The notes beneath the pieces are model-generated. The model was given only the letters and a program-made list of their open reading frames with translations. It had not been told where the DNA came from and did not search any database. Of a stretch of DNA of 64,000 nt, positions 11,346 through 23,198 are shown one piece after another. This DNA comes from Peromyscus leucopus (lineage: Eukaryota > Chordata > Mammalia > Rodentia > Cricetidae), in contig NC_051084.1 of the NCBI RefSeq assembly GCF_004664715.2, positions 59,143,334 to 59,207,333 of the forward strand, given 5' to 3'. Positions within the stretch are counted from its first letter, which is position 1; each line of letters begins with the position of its first letter. Made by a program: the position numbers and the translations under genes.

Positions 11346-12431
11346 AGGTTTGGGCTGTTGGGAGGCCCTACTGGTCAGAGGTTGCAGTCTACAGTGGCCT
11401 GGCAGTTCTCTCCGAGCTTGGTGCAACATAGAGGACTCCTTCCCAGCAGCAGAGGCTCCCTGCTCTCTCTCTGACCTTATTTGGAGAATATCTCTAGGTC
11501 CAGATGCCTGACTTATCTCAAGTATGACCCTTGACACAGTTCCCTGGGGAAGCTTTGCCCCTGCTGCCCATATGGTAATTAGACTTTATGAGAGGCCGGT
11601 GTTTCCACATATGATAACCAAGACTTGTACTAGGAATCTTATGATAGGTGTATGCTGTTTAATGCAGATTAGGTTCTGCCCCAGACACTGCCCTCACCCT
11701 TGAGTAACGTTGAGCTGTAACACTGGAGCAGAGTCCTGGAAGGCTGTTTCCATTATACCACAGGCAGGACGAGGCCCTGCTTATCACTTCTGCCTTTTCT
11801 ACCCTTGTGGCCTGGTAGTCAGCAGACCACAAAGAAAGAAGAAACCCCCACAGGGCCAGTTTGGGATACACATTGAAACCCTGTATGAAGATATAATAAA
11901 AGAAAAGAAGAAAAAGTATGCTGTAAAAGTCTCTCTTCTCTCCCCCACTGCCCCTGGCTGTGTGTGTTGTGTGTATACATGCACATCTATGCATGCATTC
12001 CAGGATATGCATTTTGTTTCATGATATGAAGTATGCTCCTTTCAGCAAAAGGAGGTTCCGGGAGATACTGAGATGTAAGGAACTCAGTTACTGGTCAGAG
12101 AGGAACTTCTATGGAGGCACCAGTTCTGTTTGGTTAGAAGTTAGTATCTGGTCTCCATCATCATCACAAAGAAATCTCTGATTTCTCCTTCAAAAGTCTT
12201 AGTTCAGTTTTAACTCTCCTTTGATGTTTCTTCCTAGCATCCTGCTCCCTACAGGAAGGGCTTCAAATGATCCTTTATCTTCCAAACCTAACTGGATATA
12301 ATTCTCTCACATACACATTGTTGTCCCTACACAACCAAATCTTTTGAGGTTTTCAAAAATTAACTTGGGCTGTTCTCTCTTTAAACCATCATTCAGCCTA
12401 ATGAGGCACCGAGAAAGATGATAAAGGTAGA

Positions 12432-12504
12432 TTTTTTTTGTTAATGAAAATAATCTTTATTACATCAAGTAATAAATACAAAGATACAACAGTTTCAGTT
12501 GTCT
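12432..12504 (-). other. mRNA-like 3' end fused to U6 pseudogene
   Basis: On the - strand, directly after the U6 body, about 65 nt of non-U6 sequence ends with AATAAA (12456-12461), then 16 nt, then a run of eight A (12432-12439 as T on +). This is the layout of a cleaved, polyadenylated transcript. The donor transcript is not identified. With the U6 part it makes one retroposed chimera bounded by 'agattttttt'-type repeats at about 12429-12439 and 12615-12625. Confidence 0.65.
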
Positions 12505-12612
12505 AAAAATTTGGAATGCTTCACCCATTTGCATATCATCCTTGTGCAGGGCTGTACTAATCTTCTCTGTATCATTTCAATTTTAGTATATGCGCTGCCG
12601 AAACTCTGCAAG
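12505..12612 (-). pseudogene. U6 snRNA pseudogene (5' part of a chimeric retroposon)
   Basis: The - strand matches U6 along nearly its whole length: a 'cggcagcgcatatactaaaa' start region, 'atacagagaagatta' (the ACAGAGA segment that pairs with the 5' splice site is preserved), 'cacaaggatgatatgcaaat' and 'gtgaagcattcca'. Substitutions throughout (for example 'tgaaatgatac' for the usual 'tggaacgatac') and a degraded first 8-10 nt show a pseudogene. No U6-type upstream promoter is seen, and the T run that would end transcription is replaced by the fused 3' sequence. Confidence 0.92.
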
Positions 12613-12639
12613 AAAGATTTTTTTTTTTTTTAACCAAAG

Positions 12640-14790
12640 AATGGTCCAAACAGACTCAACACTTTGTGGGGGAAAGGAGAGAGTTCTGAAAATGTTCTTA
12701 AGCTTTTGGGGGCTCACTGATCTCTGCCTTCAGAGAAACTTGCTCTTCCCTCAGAGGCCTCCTCAAGCCTCTCCTGGATTGTAGGCAGTCTGTCATTCTG
12801 TCATTCAACTAGCTCTCTCTGTGGAAATGTTCTCTCCTCCATTTAAATGGAGCAGGGACACAACCTGCTTGAGGAAGAACATAGAGCACGTGGCTGAAGT
12901 GGGTACTAGCAGAATACAGAAGTCTGCAGGTGTCCAGACAAATTATTGATCCCAGTTCACCATAAATATTCCACTAGATTCAGGGGGTAAAGTTATTGCT
13001 TTTTGAGAGTAGTCTCCTAGAGGGAGCACACCATGAGAGATCGGCTTTTCAAAGACAAATATTAGATGATTCCCCAGGGTGGGGAGGGATGACTCCCTTA
13101 GGAAGTCATTACTTCCATGTTGGGCTCTCAACAACCCACTCCCGGGCTTCAGTCTAATTAAAGTGTACACATTTTAGGGGGTGTAAAATAGAGATGCTGA
13201 CATGCCTGCACTTATGCCGCTGACACAATGTTCCGGGTGTACTTGATATAAATGGTGCTGACATAAGCCTTCTCCTTGACAACAGCTGCTGGAGGTGCCT
13301 TCTGGCCAAATCCCCAGGGCTTAGCTCAGAGCACTGTCTAGGCTGAAAAGGGAAGCATCTTCTACCAAGAGTTAGTACCTAGTCTGAAAGTTTTACCTAT
13401 TGATTTCTCTTACTTAATTCACTCATATTAGTGAGTCCTTCTGTTGGGGTATAGCTTCTCTTAATGCCCACCACTAGATGAAGATAACTCATTATCTTTA
13501 CACCACAGGCTTCTTTTGCCTTCAAAAGGTGACAAGTACTTACTGAGTTTGGGATGGAAAATGAAGCCATAATTATTATTGTGTAAAATGTGTTATTTTA
13601 TGCAGACCCATATTACTGTCGTTTGAGATCTAACATGTTAATTGACATATTAGCCACCATTGTTGATAATTTAGCAGATGAAGGCAATGAAACGAAAGGC
13701 TAGGATCCTTGTAGAAATTCAGATTCATTATAGTACACACTTAGACAAAGGGTTTAAGACAACCTGTCCCTGTGAACATGAGTCTCCTCCACTGACCCAT
13801 TATGTGACTAGAACCTGCATTTGACTGCATTTGGAGGCGCAGTGTGTGCAATAAGGCTTTTAGAAAGTGACACCTTCATCCACAGTATCTTCCTTTGGTG
13901 CCTTTCACTGATGATTTTGTAAGGTAGCCAACTGTTCGAGGTGTCTGTTCAGGTTCTCCACAAAGCTAATGGCAAGATGGGATTTTATATGGAAGAGATT
14001 TATGGGGAGAGCCCCACGAGGCATAAATGAGGCAGAAACAGGAGGTACAAGTTGAACCGGCAGATCCAGAAGTGTTAGGGGTTCCACTTTGAGTGGGATA
14101 AGGAAGCTCTAAGATCTCTGTATGCTCCATCCTTGCCTGGAAGCTCAGAAGAAGCACAATGGACTTGAAAGAACTGGACCCAACCCTGTCCCCATGCAGG
14201 GTCTCTTCAAAGGAGATCCAGATAGCAAACAAAAGGGGTCTTTCTGTGTACACAAAACCTGAAGTTCCTTTCCTCTGGCATGTCTGTTGTGCTACTCTGG
14301 GGCCATTAGGAATCTACCAGGCAATGTTTTGGGGACAAGTCATGGGATATTAAATGTATGGCTTCACTTCTTACCTCTTTCAGCACAAGACTGTAGCCAT
14401 GGTAACTGTGTTGTCAAGAGGGAGATCAGATGGACATTATCCACAAAGTTTGAGTAAATCCTGAGACAATGTACAAAATTGGATGAGCAATAAAAAACTA
14501 AGACCAAGAGGACAATATGTACATTCTCTGCTGCTCACTTCCTGAGGGGAGGATGGGTGCATGGAAGACCCGCTTCTCTAAGCAGTGGAGCAGAAAATGA
14601 ACCACTATCTCTGGAAGTCAGGGAGATGCATTACAAAGGCATGGCGTATCATGGGGCCAGAGGGAGGTGTTCCGAGGAGGGAAAAAAATGGCAAGAACAG
14701 GAGGAAGTTCTAAAGAGAGGTTTCCTGGGTAGGAAATGCAAAACTTCAGAAAATGAGAGTTCTTAGAAAAATCACTCACTCGTGTAACCA
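12640..14790. other. No supported gene
   Basis: Mixed-composition sequence without recognised repeats. The frames at 13966-14253 (-) and 14159-14353 (+) overlap in opposite directions without splice or motif support. 14557-14842 likewise has only mutually shadowing frames. Confidence 0.5.
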
Positions 14791-14794
14791 ACAA

Positions 14795-14925
14795 TTGTGA
14801 GTCAGTTAGTGTGCCAGATACTGTTGTGGGTGATCGGGACATGGTAGAATCAAAGCAAAGATCCCTATGTCTGGCTCAAGTTTTAGCAGGAAGATACTAA
14901 CATGTACATAGAATATAAAAAACAC
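14795..14925 (+). mobile_element. L2 fragment
   Basis: Contains the old L2 LINE signature 'agtgtgccagatactgttgt' followed by 'gggtgatcgggacatggtag' and degraded downstream sequence. Mammal-wide age; heavily diverged. Confidence 0.55.
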
Positions 14926-14929
14926 ACAG

Positions 14930-15790
14930 GTAACCTATCTGAAGAGGTTTCACATAGACTACCTTTGTTTTTCGGCAGGAGTTGCCTTGTGTGTGATTAC
15001 TGGGAACCAAGTTTGCCCCCAGTTCCCTTGGCTCCTCTAAGGTTTTCCCTGAGTTTCCTATGGCTTCCCTGGGGAAAGACTCACCTCATTTGCAGAAATT
15101 CATCGACTGTAATTTCCAGGAAGTCACTAGCAGAGTGAAATGACCCCGGATATTTTATTTAGTTAATATATTTGATCTCCACTAAAGCCCCGCATTTAAT
15201 TGGATTTTAATTATCTTCCCCAAACTGCTTCAGAGGCTATATTTAAAATGACATAATCGACTATTGCCAAATCAAAACACACAAGTCTTCAGTGGTAAAT
15301 TTAATGGAATAAATCCACCAAGATGGAAATGTCACCAGCTAAAAAGAGCCACGAGCCTTCACCATCATGACCTAAAATCCATAGATCTCCTTGGTCATAA
15401 ATAGTGGATGACACAATAAAATGTACTTCCCTGCAAGGGTGGAGGCATGTCAGTCCCCTCTTTGCAGCACTAAACAACGTCCATGATCTTTGTTGACAGG
15501 AGGAGAAAACCACATGGGAAATAATGACTTCAAGTATGAAGGGTCACAGTCAGACCCTGACCGCAGCCCGGAGCAGCAGGCATATACAATTTTCATTAGC
15601 TTTAGTGATAGTCTGTGTCTCTTTGGAAGGGATCTTTTAAGATCTTCTTGGTTTATCTTTTTAGGAAAAAAAAAAGCAAAACAAAACACAGAACAGATGA
15701 TTCATAAGAGCTGTGACATACTTTAAAAGAGAGTAAAGATGAACTCTCAAACTATTTCCCCAGCCCAATCTCAAGACTATAACTATACTA
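14930..15790. other. No supported gene
   Basis: Opposing open frames at 15301-15726 overlap and are unremarkable. A short A run lies at about 15666-15675. Confidence 0.5.
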
Positions 15791-15792
15791 GG

Positions 15793-15794
<2 letters not shown>

Positions 15795-15838
<44 letters not shown>
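15795..15838. repeat. (GT)n microsatellite
   Basis: 22 uninterrupted GT units; likely polymorphic. Confidence 0.98.
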
Positions 15839-15839
<1 letters not shown>

Positions 15840-16750
15840 GCCAGCAATGATCTCAGGACATGGGGCACATTAGCAAGTGACCTGCCATTAAGCTCTATCT
15901 CCAACCCCATATATTACATTACTAACTTCTTAAAGAAGCAGAAGTTAGTGGCTCTGAGCAGTAGAAGCTTCAAATGCAGCGGAACTACACCGATCACTCT
16001 CAGTTATAAGATGGTGGCAGTGACAAGTGACAGAACTTACAGCAGCTCTGCCCATGCCTGTTACAACAGCCACTTCAGGGAGCAGCCACCCTCACTCACC
16101 AGCTCCACCCTCCTCCGCAGCTCTTCTACATTCTGTTCCCTCATCTGGTGAAGCTGCGTTTGTGGGGGTCGCCATGAGGAGGGCTCCATGGCCCTTCTTC
16201 AGTTTGGATTCATGTTCTTGGAGCATGCCATCTGCTTGCTTCTCCGACCCTCTCACTTCCTTCTTCCCAGCCCTTTGTTTTTTACATAGAGGTAGTACCC
16301 AGTGTAGTAATTTTTATGCTTCTCTTCAGTATCTCTTCGATATCCTCCACTCTGTATTTTCCACTGCATGCCCTTAACGTCTATAGCCTTCCTGAAAGCT
16401 TAGTCTTTGAATACACTACTGTCTGCTAACCATCTGTTAATGGTGATCATCTGCCTATCGGGTCCAGAAGCCTGAAGCAGAATTCATGTTCTTTTCCTTC
16501 TGTTCTTCCTATGTTTAGTATAGCCTCTAGAGTTTCTCCGTCCTTTTAACTAGGAATTGTGGCTATAATAATCTTCCAGTTCTTATTATCTCTCATTTCT
16601 ATATTTCATAACTCAGCTAATTGGATCTATTGTCTATTAATCATTTTTCATTTCACCCATAGTTCCACTTTCTGAATTTAGGAAGACTGGACTATCCCAC
16701 TAGCCTGTCAGCTAGAATCTCTCCTTTGCATTCTTCAAGAAATGTTGATC
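15840..16750. other. No supported gene
   Basis: A moderately GC-rich patch at 16010-16290 holds two overlapping + frames (15795-16151, 16027-16377), Ser/Pro/Leu-rich with no domain. Unlikely to be coding. Confidence 0.5.
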
Positions 16751-16990
16751 TTATTATATGCCAACACTGTGCTAGGAGCTGGGGGTATAAAAGGAATTAG
16801 ACTAGCCTTCTTCTAGGAATGCACAGTCCTGTGGGAAAGAAGGATGTGAACTTAGTTCACCTAGGTGTGCCATGGTGAACACCAGACATATGGTCCAAAG
16901 TGAGGAGTGGTAACTTTGGCTTGCCGGAGGTAGGCAGGAGTTAACGAGGGCTTACATGGAGAAGGTAGTTTAGAGGCTAAGGGTTTGGGT
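16751..16990 (+). mobile_element. L2 fragment
   Basis: 'ttatatgccaacactgtgct' and 'aggagctgggggtataaaag', then 'aatgcacagtcctgtgggaa' and the downstream 'aggcaggagttaacgag', match the 3' portion of L2 in the same order. Diverged. Confidence 0.7.
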
Positions 16991-18265
16991 CAGATAGGGT
17001 TTCCCCGGGGCAGAGCGATGGGAAAGGGCTTTTTTGGTCCCAGGTATACTACATCACAAAGACTCTAAGATTTGGGGAGTGTTTAGCTATCCATTGAGCA
17101 TGAACATAAGGCAGACAGTAGATAGACAGGAGGCAGGTATGTGGTGTGGGCCAGATAGTGTGAGGTGTTCAACAAAGCATGGCGGCTGTGCTCTACAGAG
17201 TTGGAATGATCGATTTCAGCTCTTACATTGGCTCAATGCTGGTGGTTCAGTAGACTCAAGAAACTACTATTGAACTGCGTTTCTATAATTCCTTTGATCT
17301 TGTCTTATTTCTGGCCCTGGTCTTAGAGTCCTTTAGCCAAAGTCCTTCTCATAAGAATAAACAAATGCTTAGATCTCATCTCTACCATTTAATTAGTCAT
17401 CTTTTACCTTTCTTATTAGAATCATATAAGACTGATAATACAAGATGTGTGCAAACATCCTAGAGAATAATCTATGAATACAAATATTTTGGGTTTTTTT
17501 TCCCCCACTTTTACTAAGTTCTTGATAAATCTGTGTGCAGACTTTTTGCTTGTTTGCTGTTCCAGTTTGGTTACCAGACAGTGGTAAGTTATCTCCAGAT
17601 GGGACTAGCCTTAGGTAACATCCTGAGTGGTAAATCATTTTCTTCCCTAGGGACATAATGGAAGTAGATAGAGCCCTCACGACTGGACTTGGATGTGGGG
17701 GGACAGCAAGTGAAGCTCTCCTGTCTGTCAGCTCTGGAGGAGCTCCTGTGTCTCACCAATGGGTCAGCAGCAACTCAAACTGTTGAAGTACTTCACATAG
17801 GAAGGGTATAAGTACAAGGCTGCAGATACCCACCTATTGTCTCAAGTGGAAAATGGATAGTTTATGGAATTGTAGAATAAACCTTTATTGGATTTGAAAA
17901 TGTTCTTTAGTGTCTTACAATTTATTGCTCACTTTGACGCAAGAATATCACATCGACTTTCTGTACTGGGCCCCCAGATATGTAGTAATTGTGTAATTTG
18001 AACCTCCTTACTAATTCTTGACATGTGATTTGTGGAATCTACTGATTGATTTCTGAAGGTCCTCAGGCTTCCTGAAGTAGATGCTCATTTTGAGCAAGAT
18101 GTACATTTTAGCAATAGCTCCATATCTTTTTATCAAAATTCAAGTGGCTCTTTCAACCTACTAGAATAAGATTCTTTATAAGTCTGCTGAGAAGTAGGGC
18201 ACAGATCATTACATTTGCTAGAAAAAGTATACAGAGTAAGAATGGATGACATTGTTGTAGAGTTG
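16991..18265. other. No supported gene
   Basis: No recognised repeat or gene. The frames at 17034-17273 (+) and 17393-17680 (-) lack features. Confidence 0.5.
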
Positions 18266-18269
18266 ATAA

Positions 18270-18370
18270 CAAATATAGAACTTCTTTTATAAAAATGTTA
18301 AAACTGAGGTCCAAGAAATTGTAATGATTTTCCCAAGGTCAATTATATGTGGAACAATATAATTTAGATT
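18270..18370 (-). mobile_element. MIR fragment, antisense
   Basis: 'aaaactgaggtccaagaaat' and 'gattttcccaaggtcaatta' correspond to the MIR core in reverse orientation (family 'aaactgaggctcagag... cttgcccaaggtcaca'). Confidence 0.6.
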
Positions 18371-18419
18371 TAATTGTGTATTATCTTCTTTGACGAGTTT
18401 TCTCTCACATTTTCATTGT

Positions 18420-18540
18420 TAACTTTAATTTTAAGTTAAAATACAATTACATCATTTCAACCTTCCCTCTCCTCCTTCCAGCCCCTCCCATGTCTCCTCT
18501 TTAGTCCCTCTCCCCTTCAAATTCATGGCTTTTTTTAAAA
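18420..18540 (-). mobile_element. L1 3' UTR fragment, antisense
   Basis: 'cctccttccagcccctccca', 'tgtctcctctttagtccctc' and 'ccccttcaaattcatggctt' are the antisense purine-rich 3' UTR of rodent L1. Confidence 0.75.
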
Positions 18541-18544
18541 TTAT

Positions 18545-19275
18545 TTTTTTACAACATAATCATTTATTGATTCTTTGGGAATTCCATATCATGCACCCCA
18601 ATCCCATTCACCTCCCAGTCTCTCCATATCTGCCCTTCACCCCTACAACAACTCCCAAAAAGACTCCTCCCCCCTATTAATTAAAAACAATATAAAACAA
18701 ACAACAACAACAACAAAAAACCACGCCTCCATTTTCCCCGACTCTCCAACACCTCTTCTAGTGGCATTGAGAGCTTCGGCATGCCAGAGTATACCCTTTT
18801 GTCTAATCAACCCTGCCTGCACATGTTTATTGCAATGAGTCATTGGTCCATTAATACTGGACCTCACCAAAACTCCTCTTGGATATCCTACCATTGCCCT
18901 GAGTCATGGAGATCCTGTGGCTATCATTCTGCAGGACTAATCCCTTCATGTGCTCCAGCAAGCCATGAAGGTAGATGTTAGGGTAGGGCAACCAAAGGCC
19001 CAGGATGTGGGTCTGGGTGGTAGTTAAGCTGGTCAGTCTGGGCCTCTGAGGACCACACCCCTCAGGTGAGGGGAGGAGTCAGCTCTCCTACATCTGTGGT
19101 GAGGGATGGGATCATCTCTCCCTAGTGCAGGGAGGTCTGGCTCTCGTGGGACCCGCTCTCCTGCTTCAGTGTCAAGTGAGGAACAGGGCCAGTTATCCCA
19201 TGGCCAGTGACGGATGGGCCAGCTCAACATGGCCCTCAGATTTCAACATGCATGGTTTCTATGGGACCCTGTGTT
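18545..19275 (-). mobile_element. L1-derived segment, antisense, with C-rich tract
   Basis: Begins 'ttattgattctttgggaatt', then 'caccccaatcccattcacct', 'attgcaatgagtcattggtc', 'gagtcatggagatcctgtgg' and 'gccatgaaggtagatgttag'. I recognise this order as a diverged rodent L1-associated sequence in antisense. The (CAA)n near 18698-18717 and a C run at about 18668 are internal. The GC content rises sharply to the right, where it grades into the tandem array. The family assignment is from memory and moderately sure. Confidence 0.55.
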
Positions 19276-19280
19276 AGCAT

Positions 19281-20045
19281 GGGCCATGGACATCAACACA
19301 GACCCCAGCTTCAGCAGGACCACGAACCCAGACATGGTCCTGGGTAGCAGCTTGGGCCTGTACATCACCATAGCCCTGGTGGCAGCACAGGCATCCCAGA
19401 TCACTATGGCCCCAGTAGCAGCATGGCCCTCTGACACCAACATGGTCGAAGGTGACTGACCAGATCCTGAGCATCCACACAGCCCTTAGTTGGTAACAGG
19501 AGCTACAGACATCAACTCAGTCCCCGACTACAGAGGGCCAAGAACCCAGATATGGCCCTACGGGGCAGTTTGGCCCCAGACAACACCATGGCCCTGGTGG
19601 CAGCACAGGCCACCGAGATCAGTATGGTCCCAGTGGCAGCCTGGCCCTCGAACACCAACATGGCCACAGGTTGTGGCCTAAATCCTGGGAGTTTGTGTAG
19701 CCTTTGGTGACAACATGGGCCACGGACATCAACACAGGCCCGGGCTGCGGTAGGACCGCAGACCCAGACATGGTCCTGGGCCCAGATGCCACCATGGCCC
19801 CAGGTGGCAGTGCAGGACCACTCAGACTGGCATGGCCCTCAGACACCAACATGGCCTCAGGTGGTGGCCCAGACTCCTGGCATCAGCATGGCCTTTGATG
19901 GTATCAGTAGCTACAGATACTAGCACAGACCCTGGCTGCTATGTGGCCGTAGACATAGACATGGCCCTTGGCAGCAGCCAGCCCAGGGCCAGACATCACC
20001 CTGGCCTCACGTGGCAAGCAGGCCACCCACATCAGCCTGCTCCTC
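19281..20045 (+). repeat. GC-rich tandem array, about 218-bp units, about 3.5 copies
   Basis: Unit starts of the type 'gccatggacatcaacacaga' occur near 19281, 19499, 19717 and 19907 (periods 218, 218 and 190, the last shortened by a deletion). Within each unit the same landmarks return in order: 'agacatggtcctggg', 'caccatggccctggtggcag', 'atggccctc(a/g)gacaccaacatgg'. A partial unit precedes it at about 19215-19275. It is continuous with the L1-like DNA on its left, so it may be a repeated part of an old L1 element; this is inference. All open frames on both strands here (19214-19459 and others) are the repeat read as protein. Confidence 0.85.
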
Positions 20046-20180
20046 ACCGCCTTCACTTCTTCGGTTCTGCCTCTTTCCACAGCACACAAACCATTCTTCT
20101 CTTTCTCTTCCGTTTCTCCACCATATATTTGCTCATCATAAAGGCACCTACCTACCCGGCAGTGCAAAGCGCTGGGTGGG

Positions 20181-20310
20181 CCTGTGGACACATCTTCAGC
20201 CAGCCTGGACTATGAGGACTCAGGCTGGCCTGTGGCTGTCTTTCACCTGCCTGGGCTGAATTGGCACCAGGCAGGCCTGTGGATGCCTTCAGCCAGCCCA
20301 GACTCTTTAC
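20181..20310 (+). repeat. About 47-bp tandem repeat, three units
   Basis: 'cctgtgg' starts at 20181, 20229 and 20276. Each is followed by a variant of 'catcttcagccagcctggact' or 'tctttcacctgcctgggct', so the unit is 47-48 bp. It lies 140 bp right of the larger array and shares its GC-rich character; both probably belong to the same old element. Confidence 0.7.
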
Positions 20311-20633
20311 TGTTGTTACATATATATGCATAGATGTATAGATACACTCCCACGAGTCCATATAATATTGCTGGTGTGTATATAACATTAGAATGGATTT
20401 GTAGGTGGTACAAGGAAGTCACTGTGCTATAAAATGATGACTTATGACCCAAACGACAAAGGTGATAATAAAGGATGATTCTAGAAAAAACTGACCAACA
20501 CTTCTAAATTCAGGCCAAAGGTTAGGAGTGTCACAGCAACATGGAAGAAATGTACAGTTACCTACCATTACTGCTCATGCAGTTGGAGCAGGCAAATTAT
20601 GTCTTCAAATTCTGGATAATGTCAAGGTCATGA

Positions 20634-20998
20634 TTAGTTTCTGTCAGCTTCACACAAACCTTGGTATACGTACACAGAGGGAATCTTAAAGGAATTGGCT
20701 TTATCAGATTGGCCTGTGCGCACATCTGTGGGGCATTTTCCTATTGCTAAGTGATATAGGATGATGTCTCAGCCCAGTGGGGGTGGTGGCATCCCTAGGC
20801 AGGTGGGACTAGGCTGTATCAGAAAGGTAGCTGAACAAACCAGAGAAGCAAGCCAGCAAGCAGCATTCTTCCATTGGATTTTGCTTCAAGCTCCTGCCTG
20901 GAGTGCCTTTCTTGGTTACCCTGATGATGGACTAAAACCTGTAAGCCAAATAGACACTTTCAACCCTAAATTGTTTTACAGCAAGACACAGTAACTAA
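20634..20998 (+). mobile_element. Rodent L1 3'-end-type repeat, copy B
   Basis: Modules 'gtttctgtcagcttcacaca', 'ttatcagattggcctgtgcg', 'gggcattttcctattgctaa', 'tggcatccctaggcaggtgg', 'gatgatggactaaaacctgt', ending 'agcaagacacagtaactaat'. Same family as 4829-5223 and 23660-24035. Confidence 0.65.
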
Positions 20999-21006
20999 TG
21001 GGCTTA

Positions 21007-21062
21007 CAGATTTTTTAAATTAATTAATTAATTTATTTATTTATTCATTCATTCATTCATTC
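21007..21062. repeat. (TTAA)n/(TTTA)n/(TTCA)n tail of B1
   Basis: A chain of tetranucleotide runs at the 3' (A-tail) side of the adjacent antisense B1; the tail has diversified into three different tetramers. Confidence 0.85.
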
Positions 21063-21063
21063 T

Positions 21064-21220
21064 GGTTTTTCAAGATAGAGTTTCTCTGTGTAACCTTGGC
21101 TATTCTGGAACTTGGCTTTTCTGGAACTCGCTCTGTAGACCAGGCTGCCCCCCAAGCTCACAGAGATTCGCCTGCCTCTGCCTCCCGGACTAAAGGCATG
21201 AGCCACCACCACCACTAGCC
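21064..21220 (-). mobile_element. B1 SINE, antisense
   Basis: Antisense B1: 'agtttctctgtgtaaccttg', 'ctctgtagaccaggctg', 'ctcacagagattcgcctgcc' and 'ggcatgagccaccaccacca'. A duplicated piece ('ttggctattctggaac' then 'ttggcttttctggaac') reflects the internal B1 duplication. Confidence 0.93.
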
Positions 21221-21956
21221 TTGAGCTTACTGATTTAAATCAGAAACATTTAGTGTGTCAGGGAATTTAAAACTGAATGTCAGTTGTTGTTGTTGTTGCT
21301 TAATGAAATATTCTTGAAATGATGGAACCTCAATTTGTAGTCCTCAGAACACTTGTTTTTTCTTCCACAGGGCAGCCAATGTCTTTATAGGCTGACTAAA
21401 GAAAGATATTTCAATTATCCTGAGATATCTTTGCTTTGGCTACAACAAGTGAAAAGTCTTGTTTTTATACCTTTGTTTATGCTTACCATGTTGCCCAAAT
21501 TTTATCCTCTATTTTGCTGATTTACAAAAGATTTTGGAACAATTTATTTTGTTAGAGAACCAGAGTGCCCTCTACTGTTTATTTTCTATCATTACAGACA
21601 CATTAGAGGCTCTCTAGAAATACAAGCAATAAATTTATTTCTGATAAACGATGGGTATTTGTGAAAAAGGAAACTACTAACTAAAATTCAGTGAGGTACT
21701 TAAATGTCTTATAATTTGATCACTAAATAAAACCCAAGTGTTTGCCTTAGTGATTTTTCAATCATGTATTTTATTCTAAGTTTCTACATTATGTATGCAA
21801 ACGCTTTCAACTTTTAGCATCAGTTTCACTTTATACATTTTGTTTTCTCCCTGTGTTACTTGACATATTTTAAAAATGAAAAAACAGGCGTTTCTAATTT
21901 AAATTTCTAATAACATAAAATTGTGAAGGCTCAGTTATGATTTTTTTCTCAATACA

Positions 21957-22390
21957 ATTAAATTTATTAAAAAAAAAAGGTCTTACAATGTCACATGGTT
22001 TACAAAACTACAGAGAATCGAGGAATACCAAGAATGGGAGAAATAAGTCTCCCCAGGGAAGAACACACCAGCACTCCAGCTGGTCCAATCCCAAGTGGTC
22101 AGCCCTGAAGGCGTACATACAAGTAACATTATACAGACGGATCAGGCTGTACGTATGCAATTAGGAATATACATATACATACATATATATTCCTAAATAC
22201 CTAAGTATATACATATTCTTATATGTATGCATATATATTATATATACATATATAACAACAATGAATGAAAAAAGAGGTCATGAATTTTTAAAGAAAGCAG
22301 CAAAGTAGGTATTATAGGAGTTTGGAGGGGGGAAGGAGAAAATAATGTAATTAGACTATAATCTCAGAAAAGAAATAATTTCAAAAAGAT
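21957..22390 (+). mobile_element. L1 3' end, sense orientation
   Basis: Sense rodent L1 3' UTR landmarks: 'cagagaatcgaggaatacca', 'agaatgggagaaataag', 'tctccccagggaagaacaca', 'aagtggtcagccctgaa', 'acaagtaacattatacagac', an AT-rich (TACATA)n tract at 22160-22256, 'aacaatgaatgaaaaaagag', then 'ggagtttggaggggggaagg' and 'gatgtcatgtgatt'-side A-rich end. Truncated at the 5' end; no ORF2 left. Little else is visible in 21221-21956. Confidence 0.8.
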
Positions 22391-22399
22391 GTCATGTGA

Positions 22400-23198
22400 T
22401 TGGCATTCTGAATAACTTAGAATAGCCTTTTAAGGTTACATATCTGCTTATTGTGAACACAAAATATTTATTTATTTTTACCAATAATCCCTCTCTAAAG
22501 GATTCCAAGTTACTTCAGACTTATTTCCTCTGCACTGTACTAGCAGCAGCATGTAGAGAGTAAATAAATATCTCCTGGTCTTAAAATTTCTGCCAACTAA
22601 CACTTAGAGGCCCAGGATCATGAGAAAACATTCTTTCCGAAGCTCATAAATCTAATTAATTCAGAGGCATTCTCTCTTTCTCACTCTTTTCATAGGACTC
22701 TTGCATCATTGCCAAAGCTTTAAAAAAATTTTTTTTCTAGCTTTTTAGTTCTCCCACAAAGAGGCAGACCTTGGCGCTGGCCTTTTGGCGCCTGCTGATA
22801 TTTTCATAGACCTAGGCTGAACTTTCAGTCTGTTCCTGGAACTTCAGAGGCTGACAATAGAAACAGTGTCTATTTGTCATACTCACCCTTTGTTTTTAAT
22901 CCCTTTCACAAGCCACTTGAAAGTACAGTAAGAGGCAGTTTAGGGGCAGGGAGGAGAAGCAAACGGGTGTCCCCTCCTCAACTCTTTGAGTCTATTTTCA
23001 TTTTATCCAGAAAAACAAAAACAAAAACAAACAAACAAAAACCATGAAGCAAACACACATTAAAACTGGTAGTGACAACGTGCCTCTGGTTGGATTGCCG
23101 GCCAGAAGAGCCTTGATCTCATAATGTAGTCACTTGAACTTCTTTCTCTGTGCCAGAGGCAACCACATAGGTTCAAGGAAAGTGGGGACGGCTTAGCA
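22400..23198. other. No supported gene; (AAAAC)n at 23011-23043
   Basis: No recognised gene. A short A/C-rich simple repeat (AAAAC then AAAC) occupies 23011-23043. Confidence 0.6.

Noticed and set aside
19214..20259. Several open frames up to 127 codons on both strands
   Set aside because: They lie in the GC-rich tandem array and appear in multiple frames because the repeat lacks stops, not because it is coding.
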